In this document: positions 25,995-33,693 of the stretch, in pieces | How the letters are laid out: each line of letters opens with the position of its first letter | How positions within the stretch are numbered: position 1 is the stretch's first letter | Assembly: GCA_965661085.1 (NCBI GenBank) | Contig: CBFIDA010000006.1 | Span: 1-64,000 of the forward strand | DNA from: CBFIDA01 sp965661085 | Lineage (GTDB): Bacteria; Pseudomonadota; Gammaproteobacteria; Comchoanobacterales; Comchoanobacteraceae | Length of the DNA stretch: 64,000 nt | Direction of reading: 5' to 3' | Made by a program: the position numbers and the translations under genes | Notes under the pieces: generated by a model | What the model saw: the letters and a program-made list of their open reading frames with translations, nothing else | Databases searched by the model: none | What the model was told of the DNA's origin: nothing

Positions 25995-26699
25995 ATGTTG
26001 CGTCACCTATCTTGGCAATTCATGGGTGTGTGTGTGTGGCATGTGTCTGTCTTGGCAGCCGCATGCCCAGCACCTCAAGGTGGGCCTGAAGGGTTCATGG
26101 CCATGATGCAGCCGATCATTCAAGCTGAAAATCATAAGATTGCACAGTCGCGTGCACAATTGCAGCATTGGCGCCAACAGCTTGATCTCGGTCAGCCATT
26201 GACCATCGATGCGCGCATGGCTTTGGCCAAGCTGTCAGGCGTTTACCAAGTGACTTTCACGCACAACACGCGTGCGGTGATAGCGGCTTTGCTTGTGCGC
26301 GTTGACACAGTCCCCATGGGGTTGGCTTTGGCGCAGGCTGCCAATGAGTCGGCCTGGGGCACGTCACGTTTTGCACAACAAGGCTGCAATTATTTTGGCC
26401 AATGGTGTCACAGGCCTGGGTGTGGTTTGGTGCCACAGCAAAGAGCACCGAATGCCACACATGAAGTGCGCCGTTTTAAAACCGCTGCCGACAGCGTCGC
26501 TGCCTACATGCGCAATCTCAACCGCAACCCTGCTTATCAAGACTTCCGGCAGCAACGACTGGCATTGCGCCGAGCCAAAGCGCCACTGACGGGACAAGCG
26601 TTGGTACACACGATGGCACCTTACACGCGCCAAAACCCAGAATATGGCCGCATTTTGGCGCACATGCTGGCGCGTCATCACATGGATCAGCGAGGGTAA
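25995..26699 (+). CDS. bax: Bax-like exported glucosaminidase-domain protein
   Basis: Bax-type proteins are predicted peptidoglycan hydrolases (GH73). A signal-like N-terminus (WQFMGVCVWHVSVLAAAC) is followed by the family text: LALAQAANESAWGTSRFA with the catalytic-type Glu, NYFGQWCHRPGCGLVP, AYMRNLNRNPAYQDFR and LTGQALVHTMAPYT. Length is 234 aa. GGGGAA lies eight bases before ATG 25995. The stop is four bases before the ubiA ATG, so the two are probably co-transcribed. Confidence 0.88.
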   Translation: MLRHLSWQFMGVCVWHVSVLAAACPAPQGGPEGFMAMMQPIIQAENHKIAQSRAQLQHWRQQLDLGQPLTIDARMALAKLSGVYQVTFTHNTRAVIAALLVRVDTVPMGLALAQAANESAWGTSRFAQQGCNYFGQWCHRPGCGLVPQQRAPNATHEVRRFKTAADSVAAYMRNLNRNPAYQDFRQQRLALRRAKAPLTGQALVHTMAPYTRQNPEYGRILAHMLARHHMDQRG

Positions 26700-26703
26700 A
26701 GGC

Positions 26704-27555
26704 ATGCAATGGTTGCGCTATGTGCATTTGGCACGTGTTCATCAGCCCATTGGTTACGCATTGCTGCTGTGGCCAACTTTGTGGGGATTGTGGGTTGGTT
26801 TTTCTGGCATGCCACCATGGCCGATGTTGCTGGTGTTTGTTGCGGGGGTGTTGGTCACCCGTTCTGCAGGTTGCATCATCAATGACATGGCCGATCGTGA
26901 CATCGATCAACATGTGGTGCGTACCGCACAGCGTCCATTGGCCAACGGCACGATGACCATGCGTGAAGCCTGGTGTTGTCTGGGGGTGTTGTGTGCCGTG
27001 GCGGGGGGGCTGGCCATCAGCCTTGGCATGCACGTCATGCTATGGGGCTTGCCTGCTGTGGCATTGATGGTGCTCTATCCCTTTGCCAAACGCTGGTTTT
27101 TCTGCCCACAGTTGTTTTTGAGTTTGGCCTTTTCGTGGAGTGTGGTGTTGGCATGGCGGGTGTCAGGTCAGCCGATGACCGCGCCATTGCTGTGGTGGCT
27201 GTTTGCCGCCAATGTCTTTTGGACCGTGGCCTACGACACGCTGTATGCCATGGCCGATAAGCCTGAAGATTTGCAATTGCGCATGCATTCTTTTGCCATC
27301 ACCTTGGGAGAGCATGATCATTTTGGTGTGGGGGTGTGCTACGCGTTGATGATGACTTGTTGGTGTGGTGTGCTGTATCGTTTGGCAGCGCCTGCCTCGG
27401 CATGGTTGTGCTTTGTGTTGGCCGCCTGTGATGCAACAGCATTGTGGTGGTCTTGCCGTGCACGGTGTCCGCAAGCATGTTTTGCTGCATTCTTGGCCAA
27501 TGCTCGAGTGGGTGCTTGGTTGTGGTTGGCAGCTGCTGCAACATTTGTGTTTTAA
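26704..27555 (+). CDS. ubiA: 4-hydroxybenzoate polyprenyltransferase UbiA
   Basis: UbiA attaches the isoprenoid tail to 4-hydroxybenzoate in the inner membrane. The 283-aa protein has about eight helices, the first Asp motif NDMADRDIDQHVVRTAQRPL and the second YDTLYAMADKPEDL, both needed to bind prenyl diphosphate through Mg2+. A GAGGGT precedes ATG 26704. It lies directly after bax and close to ubiC (opposite strand), so the first two steps of ubiquinone synthesis are neighbours. Confidence 0.95.
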   Translation: MQWLRYVHLARVHQPIGYALLLWPTLWGLWVGFSGMPPWPMLLVFVAGVLVTRSAGCIINDMADRDIDQHVVRTAQRPLANGTMTMREAWCCLGVLCAVAGGLAISLGMHVMLWGLPAVALMVLYPFAKRWFFCPQLFLSLAFSWSVVLAWRVSGQPMTAPLLWWLFAANVFWTVAYDTLYAMADKPEDLQLRMHSFAITLGEHDHFGVGVCYALMMTCWCGVLYRLAAPASAWLCFVLAACDATALWWSCRARCPQACFAAFLANARVGAWLWLAAAATFVF

Positions 27556-27585
27556 ATCATGACTTTGTGCCAGACATGAAGTGCC

Positions 27586-27606
27586 TGTGGATAAAAATGT
27601 GGATAC
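27586..27606 (+). promoter_or_regulatory. Two adjacent DnaA-box sequences upstream of rpoH
   Basis: TGTGGATAA (27586-27594) is a perfect DnaA box in reverse orientation; TGTGGATAC (27598-27606) differs by one base, with three bases between them. They lie 44 bases before the rpoH -35. In E. coli DnaA represses two of the rpoH promoters through such boxes. Confidence 0.55.
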
Positions 27607-27649
27607 TTTGTGTGTGGCTGGGATGCCGATGGCGCCGCATCATCAATGC

Positions 27650-27678
27650 TTGAAAAACACGGCAGCCAATGTTATAAT
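27650..27678 (+). promoter_or_regulatory. Sigma70 promoter of rpoH
   Basis: -35 TTGAAA (27650-27655), 17-base spacer and perfect -10 TATAAT (27673-27678). The start point near 27685 gives a leader of about 29 bases, too short for the extensive rpoH thermosensor known in E. coli. Confidence 0.8.
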
Positions 27679-27713
27679 CTGGCTGTTATCAAATTTTAAC
27701 GAAAAGGATGCAT

Positions 27714-28568
27714 ATGTCATCAACCTGTACCTTGCCCATCGATGGTTTGAGTCGTTATCTGCAACAGGCTTACGCTGCGCCGTTGTTGTCGCTGGCCGAA
27801 GAACAACAACTGGCCCGACGCTATCGCGATCACGATGATCGAGAGGCAGCGCGTCAATTGGTGTTTTCGCATGTGCGATTTGTGGTCCGCATGGCCCGTC
27901 ATTATCAGGGATTTGGTTTGCCGATGGCCGATTTGGTGCAAGAAGGCACGGTGGGTCTCATGAAGGCGGTCAAACGTTTTGATCCCGACATGGGGGTGCG
28001 CTTGGTTTCTTTTGCCATGCACTGGGTCAAATCTGAAATGCATGAGTTCATTCTGAAGAACTGGCGCATCGTCAAAGTGGCCACCACCAAGTCTCAACGA
28101 AAATTGTTTTTCAATTTGCATAAGTTTCAAAAACAGCGTCAACACTTCTCAGCAGAAGACACCCAAGCCATTGCCGCATTTCTGAATGTGCCCGAGCACG
28201 AAGTGACGACCATGGCTCAGCGTTTGGCGTCTGGCAGTGAGTCGTCTGTGGACATGACCGTGGACAGTGAGCAAGGCTCACATACGGTGCAACACGAAGC
28301 ACTCGAAGACGACCGCTTCAATCCAGAAGATCAAGTCAACAACATGGACTGGGCCAGCAAACGTGATGCAGCACTGTATTTTGCCTTGGATCATTTGGAT
28401 GCACGTGCGCGCGCCATCGTGCAACAGCGTTGGTTGAACGAAGACAAAACATCGCTCAGCAAGCTTGCTGAGCATTATGGTGTGTCCATCGCACGCATCG
28501 GTCAGATTGAAAAGCAAGCCATGGCCAAATTGCGCTTGTTGATGGGGCAAAATCTGTTGGCCGAGTAA
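27714..28568 (+). CDS. rpoH: Heat-shock sigma factor RpoH (sigma32)
   Basis: Directs RNA polymerase to heat-shock promoters. The 284-aa protein has region 2 (HVRFVVRMARHYQGFGLPMA, DLVQEGTVGLMKAVKRFDP, VSFAMHWVKSEMHEFIL), the RpoH box QRKLFFNLHKFQKQ (His where Arg is usual) and region 4 with a helix-turn-helix (SLSKLAEHYGVSIARIGQIE). AAAAGGA precedes ATG 27714; an ATG at 27708 is too close to it. It stands alone behind a strong promoter and two DnaA boxes. A matching sigma32-type promoter lies before ftsH in this window. Confidence 0.96.
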   Translation: MSSTCTLPIDGLSRYLQQAYAAPLLSLAEEQQLARRYRDHDDREAARQLVFSHVRFVVRMARHYQGFGLPMADLVQEGTVGLMKAVKRFDPDMGVRLVSFAMHWVKSEMHEFILKNWRIVKVATTKSQRKLFFNLHKFQKQRQHFSAEDTQAIAAFLNVPEHEVTTMAQRLASGSESSVDMTVDSEQGSHTVQHEALEDDRFNPEDQVNNMDWASKRDAALYFALDHLDARARAIVQQRWLNEDKTSLSKLAEHYGVSIARIGQIEKQAMAKLRLLMGQNLLAE

Positions 28569-29108
28569 TCTTTTTGGCATGTCATCAAACACGTGATGTT
28601 GCACTTTGCAGTGCGGCGGTACTGGATGCCCATCATGGCTGAGTTTCTTGCAGCATCACAACGATGAGTGGGCACAGGTCATCACGCCACGACATCGCGC
28701 TTGGGCTTTTCGATTTTGACCAGTGCTGTCTCATTGAAAAGTGCATGCAGCGTGCAATCATGAAGCACCCATCCAATCCGAACCCATGACCACAGGTGGT
28801 GTTTATGATCCTTTGTGTCATGATCAATGTGTGGCGTGGTGCCAGGTTCCGTGGTGTGTCGAGGGGGGGCGAGAGCACACATCAGATTCCGGCGTATGGG
28901 TTTTAAATGCTCTATTGTATGCAGGAATGACAATCGGGCAGTCAGCGGTTTTGGCTTGCAGGGTTGACAGCATGCTAAAAATCAGCTAGGTTGAAATGAG
29001 AAACTGAGAGACTTGATCATGATGCATCAAATACGGCGACATAAACGGGGCAAATAAAGCCCCCAACCACACCTTTATGTTTTCCTGTATTGATTTTAGA
29101 GATCCATC
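28569..29108. other. 540-base gap after rpoH
   Basis: No convincing gene on either strand. A short GGGGC/GCCCC hairpin (29047-29051 with 29059-29063) lies 45 bases before the next gene and has no T run, so it is unlikely to be a terminator. Nothing else was recognised. Confidence 0.4.
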
Positions 29109-30488
29109 ATGTCAAATTCCACTGAACAATCATCCCTAAATTCCACTGTGTATAAAACCTTGCTGCTCAGTTTGGTGCTGCTTTCTGCCGTTTTCATCGG
29201 TTTGGACTGTTTCATCAATTCGGCTTTCTATCTGTCTCAAATGACATGGTTGGCGCCTTTTGCCACATTCATTGTCTTGGCAGCACTGAGTGGGTTTGTC
29301 CTCAATTTTATTCTGTATGCGCTGGATGCGCCCAACGAACTCAACGCTCTTTTTGACGCCATAAGTAAGGCCATTGCTGGCAAAATGGCTGCATCCGAGA
29401 TCACGATGCTCAGTGTGTTTTCATATGCTGTGGCCCTCGGCAGTGGTCTGATGATGGGCTTGTTCACTTACGATACCTACGTTCAATTTCAATTGCCTGT
29501 TGGGCTTTTTTCACACCCCATCGTGATTGTGATGTGCTTGGCTTATACGTTTTTGACGTTCACACTCATTCGCAATGTGTTTGCCGATGCCGAGAGTGAT
29601 TGGGAAACGTTCATCAACAACATTTGGCAGGGCAATGGCTTCAATCGCCAGTTCCTCTTGTTCTCAGTGTTGACGGTCACCGGCTTGTTTGCAACGTTGT
29701 ACACAGGGTGGGCATGGTTTGCGGGTGCGCAGCATGCTTTGTTGCTGATGGGCTTTGGCTGGTATGCGGCACAAAGTTTGGCCAGTCTGTTTTTTGTTGC
29801 TGTGTTGCTTGGTGAATCGTTCTTTGTGCTCAAGAGCTGCATGTGGATGACAATAGAATGCGATAAAGATCAGAATGTCACGACCAATGTGCTGTTGCTT
29901 GGGGTGCTGATGATGCTGGTTCTATTGAATGCGCTGGGCAATGCTGCCATTGCCTGCAGTGGTGTAAATGGTACGATGGCATTGTTGGCAGGTGCCTTTG
30001 GTGCGTTGTTGTCCTGTGTGGTGATGACCAAATCTTTGTATGAATCGTCGGACACAGAGTTAGATGGAAAAGTCCGCCCCTTTTCTTTTGTGGGTTTCAG
30101 GGCGAAATGCGCAGAAGTGCTTGAAAACGTTGGCATGACCAATGATACCGTTCTGCGTGCCACAGGCATCACTGTACTGACATTGGCCATGTTGGTGCTC
30201 AGTCAGTTTCAAGCCTGGCAAATCTTGCCCAGCCTGTTGACCGTGCCTTATATACTGCCGTTGATCCAAGTGGCATTGTTGCTTGGCATCGTCATGACCT
30301 TGTTTGTTGGTTATGACCGTAATGTGCAGCAGGTTGATGGTGACCCCTCTGGAGAATCCAAGGTTTCTTCCAACGATCTGGCCGGGAAAAGATCTGAAAA
30401 AACTGGATGGTTGGGTTGGCTATGGTCATATTTGTACTCGAACAATGAGGGCTACGACGGGGTTGACGTGAAAGAACCAATCGTTTGA
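29109..30488 (+). CDS. Unknown multi-spanning membrane protein (459 aa)
   Basis: No family recognised. A short polar N-terminus (MSNSTEQSSLNSTVYK) is followed by about ten hydrophobic segments (for example LLLSLVLLSAVFIGL, PIVIVMCLAYTFLTFTL, LLGVLMMLVLLNALGNAAI) and a polar 70-residue C-terminal tail. Only a weak AGAGA precedes the ATG. No charged motif typical of a secondary transporter is visible. It is isolated between two gene-poor stretches and next to the 802-residue membrane protein, with which it shares layout but no alignable segment. Confidence 0.7.
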   Translation: MSNSTEQSSLNSTVYKTLLLSLVLLSAVFIGLDCFINSAFYLSQMTWLAPFATFIVLAALSGFVLNFILYALDAPNELNALFDAISKAIAGKMAASEITMLSVFSYAVALGSGLMMGLFTYDTYVQFQLPVGLFSHPIVIVMCLAYTFLTFTLIRNVFADAESDWETFINNIWQGNGFNRQFLLFSVLTVTGLFATLYTGWAWFAGAQHALLLMGFGWYAAQSLASLFFVAVLLGESFFVLKSCMWMTIECDKDQNVTTNVLLLGVLMMLVLLNALGNAAIACSGVNGTMALLAGAFGALLSCVVMTKSLYESSDTELDGKVRPFSFVGFRAKCAEVLENVGMTNDTVLRATGITVLTLAMLVLSQFQAWQILPSLLTVPYILPLIQVALLLGIVMTLFVGYDRNVQQVDGDPSGESKVSSNDLAGKRSEKTGWLGWLWSYLYSNNEGYDGVDVKEPIV

Positions 30489-30937
30489 TCGGGGGATATC
30501 GTCATCACATGCGTGCACCCGCAATTGCACCAACAGCGACCATGGCTCAATGCTTTCAAATTTCAGCAGAGAGATGATGAGGTGTCCTGTGTTGTGCCAA
30601 GCACATCCCAGGCCTGTCTAGGTTTCTGTGTGCAGCATGGTTTATGCGGGACGACACTCAATAGGCATGATGATTGGGCAAAAGTATTGAGCACGTCAAA
30701 TGGCCAGGCTTGATGGATCATGATGTGGTTGACGTGGGCGTGAAGTGCGCATTGAGGCATGTTTGATGCAAATGTGCTCGCGTCATGGTGTTTGCATCAT
30801 CTGATGGCGCTTTTTCATTCTTTGGCGCAATTGTATCAACAAATGCAATGGTGCTGGCATGATATGTTTTCAGCTTGATATTGGTGTCGGAGGTGATGCT
30901 TGATTGTGTGCGCCGAATGTTGGCAGATGATCGGGTG
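30489..30937. other. Gap between two unknown membrane protein genes
   Basis: About 450 bases. Several short frames exist, but none has a ribosome binding site or protein-like composition. No terminator hairpin was found between these convergent genes. Confidence 0.4.
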
Positions 30938-33346
30938 TTATTGGTGTGTTTGTGCGAGGTATGTATCGAGTAAGCTTTTGTGGAAGCGTGCTTTTGTCAG
31001 CATCATTGGCTTTGTTTTACTATGGTTTTGTTGACCAGAACGTTGATCAAGTACTGGGTAGTATCCCAGATGCTCGTAAAAATATGCCATTACTTCAGAA
31101 TGGCTGGTTCTAAAAATTTTCAGAGTTTCATTGGTTTGTTGGATTTCTTTTGTGTGTTGGGTCTGATCTGGATACAGGTAACTCAGCAGAACGTATGTCA
31201 TCATGGGCAGCAACAAAGTGGCCCCAGATATGCCCAGAAGCACATTGGCTTGGAGATGGCACAGCACCAATATGCCGGGCATCATGCAGGTGATGCAGAT
31301 CAGCAGTAGGGTGCATGTTTTCAAATGTTTTTGGGTGGTCGCATGATCGATGTGGTTGGGCAGGCATGCAAAGGTCAGGCGTTCTAGGGATAGGGCCATG
31401 ATGGTGATCAAAGCCAACCATGCCAAGCTCCAGGCACATGCTGTGCCCATTGTGCCATGACCAAACCACCCGATGTAGGGATAAAACCATGGGTAGGTGG
31501 TATTGACCAGCGCTGCGCCACCATAAAGCCACGTCATCATGGGTGGGGCAAGTGCCACCAAGGCCACGATCAACAGCAGATCCCGAAATTCAAATCGTTG
31601 GAGACCAAGGCGAATCCAAGCATCCAATGCATCGGTTAAAATCGCCATGTCTGTGTTCAGGCTGTGCGCGCTGGTTAGGAAAGTTTTGCTTGCCTCATGG
31701 CAGCGACACAAGCTCAGTGTCATGGCAACGCCTTTGACAATCGCCAAGTAGTAGACGTGCGCAATGGCAAATAAGAAGTCTCGCAAGAAAAAACCCACAC
31801 TGATTTCGTAAAGACCCACCTTCAGAAGATGCCAAAGGTCATGGCCTGCACGTTGTAGGCGTTGTAACCATGTGCTCAGCAATTTTTGGTGCTTGGGCAT
31901 GGGGGTTGAGGCATACCAACGTTTGCCGGTGATGATCCAATAGGGCACACCAATGACGGCATGGACGGTGCTACCGATGATGCTACGTTTGGGATCAGAG
32001 ATGATGTCATACAGCAACAAGGCTGGTTTGATGCTCAAGGTCATGAAATTGAGAAAATACCATGAACCACAGCCATGCGATAGAAATGGAAAGCCTGCCA
32101 TGAATAGCGCCAAAAAATATAAAACACCAAATATCAAAAGAGAATCCAAAATTGTAATGATGGCATGATGGATGCTTTGCGCCGTAAAACTTTGGGCTCG
32201 TCGTGTGATCAAATCGTGTGCGATCACCCAGAGTTGCCCACATAAGAACCCAACACACAAAGCCGTCACCCAAGGCGCGGCCTGTGCCGACAATAGGCCA
32301 TGTGAGAGGGGTAAAATGATGTGCGTGTAAAATTGTGCAGACAGACCAGAAAACTGCCAGCCATAGTAATCATGACCCAAGATCATGGTGGCAGGAATCC
32401 AATAGGCAAAACCAAACACTGCCATGGAGATTGGGTTGGCGCGACCATAATCATACATGGTTTTGAAAAGGCACCGCATGCCTGAAAAAATACGTGCAAT
32501 GGGATTGTTGGCCCAGGTGTTGACCTGCATGGGTTGCGGTGTGGGTGGGTCTACATTTTTTGGTTTTGATGGCTCAAAGTACCCCAGTATGCCCCAAATG
32601 GCAAAGATGCCAGAAGCACACGCCAAAAGTTGTGCTGAGCGTTTGACACAGTGTATGGTCGATTGAATGGCAAAGAGTATGTGCGTCTGTGCAGACCAAA
32701 GCAGGACGTTGGGGTAGAAACAGCAGAGGATCCACATGATAGAGAGAGCCACACCCACCGTGGTGACGATGGGCGCACATTGCCAGTGTTTAAAAAAGGC
32801 AGCCAAGTAAGCATTGTGAAAGGTGTGGTAGACTGGATCGGTTTCGTTAATTTCTGCGGCAAAATTTTTGTATTGTGCTGCGTTTTGTTCTGAATCAAGA
32901 GGGGGCTCATAGGCATTGTCGTCGGCTTCTTTAACAATACGCATGCACTCGGCAAGTACCGTGGCCGTTTGGCCACTGCGTATCCCATGTGTGATGCTGT
33001 AATGTTCATTGTCTGACATGGCCGTGTACAAACGACGGTAAAGGGTTGCACGTTGTGCGTTGGGTGTTGAGATGTCATCTGACGATGTCCACAGCGGTTC
33101 AACCGTTTTTTGTTCTGTATCTGAGGGATTTTGGTCGGGCAACAGCCTTTGGATCAAGCTGAGTTTATGATGGCAGTGTTGCTCAGACATATGGAAACCA
33201 AACATCCAAGCCCAAAAAGGGCCATTGTTCTGCAGGATGCCCTGGTCTTTTCGCTTATTAATTTTGATGATGTGCGCTGTAAGTTTTTCGCGCAGACGTT
33301 TTACGATGGGTCTGTGATTCGGGTCTGGGCGAGAATGTGAAATCAT
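30938..33346 (-). CDS. Large unknown membrane protein (802 aa)
   Basis: No family recognised. A soluble, charged N-terminal region of about 190 residues (no signal peptide) is followed by some twelve or more hydrophobic segments separated by polar loops (TTVGVALSIMWILCCF, WVTALCVGFLCGQLWV, LLLIVALVALAPPMMTWL), then a basic, polar tail with KTKPMMLTKARFHK. His, Trp and Cys are frequent. The start ATG lacks a clear ribosome binding site. Its size, long cytoplasm-like ends and lack of transporter motifs resemble lineage-specific membrane proteins or effectors of intracellular bacteria; function is unknown. Confidence 0.7.
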   Translation of the reverse strand: MISHSRPDPNHRPIVKRLREKLTAHIIKINKRKDQGILQNNGPFWAWMFGFHMSEQHCHHKLSLIQRLLPDQNPSDTEQKTVEPLWTSSDDISTPNAQRATLYRRLYTAMSDNEHYSITHGIRSGQTATVLAECMRIVKEADDNAYEPPLDSEQNAAQYKNFAAEINETDPVYHTFHNAYLAAFFKHWQCAPIVTTVGVALSIMWILCCFYPNVLLWSAQTHILFAIQSTIHCVKRSAQLLACASGIFAIWGILGYFEPSKPKNVDPPTPQPMQVNTWANNPIARIFSGMRCLFKTMYDYGRANPISMAVFGFAYWIPATMILGHDYYGWQFSGLSAQFYTHIILPLSHGLLSAQAAPWVTALCVGFLCGQLWVIAHDLITRRAQSFTAQSIHHAIITILDSLLIFGVLYFLALFMAGFPFLSHGCGSWYFLNFMTLSIKPALLLYDIISDPKRSIIGSTVHAVIGVPYWIITGKRWYASTPMPKHQKLLSTWLQRLQRAGHDLWHLLKVGLYEISVGFFLRDFLFAIAHVYYLAIVKGVAMTLSLCRCHEASKTFLTSAHSLNTDMAILTDALDAWIRLGLQRFEFRDLLLIVALVALAPPMMTWLYGGAALVNTTYPWFYPYIGWFGHGTMGTACAWSLAWLALITIMALSLERLTFACLPNHIDHATTQKHLKTCTLLLICITCMMPGILVLCHLQANVLLGISGATLLLPMMTYVLLSYLYPDQTQHTKEIQQTNETLKIFRTSHSEVMAYFYEHLGYYPVLDQRSGQQNHSKTKPMMLTKARFHKSLLDTYLAQTHQ

Positions 33347-33693
33347 TTTTTATCGATCATTCTTTTTAGGAAATTGAACCCTAACATAAAAAATTAAGTC
33401 TTACAAAGGTTTTGTTTCATGTTGGCTGGTGCAATATACGCATCATCACCTTCACATCGTAGCACGTTGTGCCTGACTTGGGAAGCGGCAAAGGTGGTCA
33501 GGCATGGTTGCTGGCCATGGGTTTTGATCAGGCACCTGAATCAGCACATTGGGGTGGTGTCATGTCTGAATTTTAATGAGAAAATCTTGGGGTGTGCCGT
33601 TGTCATCTTGACTTTTTGGCAATGATTGGGTAATGTAAGTCATTCAAAATCAAGGCGCAAATGCCCACCTGATTGTTTTTCCAGGATATCATC
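33347..33693. other. Gap upstream of parC
   Basis: About 350 bases without a gene. It carries the parC promoter candidate at 33608-33636. The divergent gene at 33346 must also have its promoter here, but no good match was seen. Confidence 0.4.
33608..33636 (+). promoter_or_regulatory. Candidate sigma70 promoter of parC
   Basis: -35 TTGACT (33608-33613), 17-base spacer, -10 TAATGT (33631-33636). The leader would be about 50 bases. The -10 match is modest. Confidence 0.4.
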
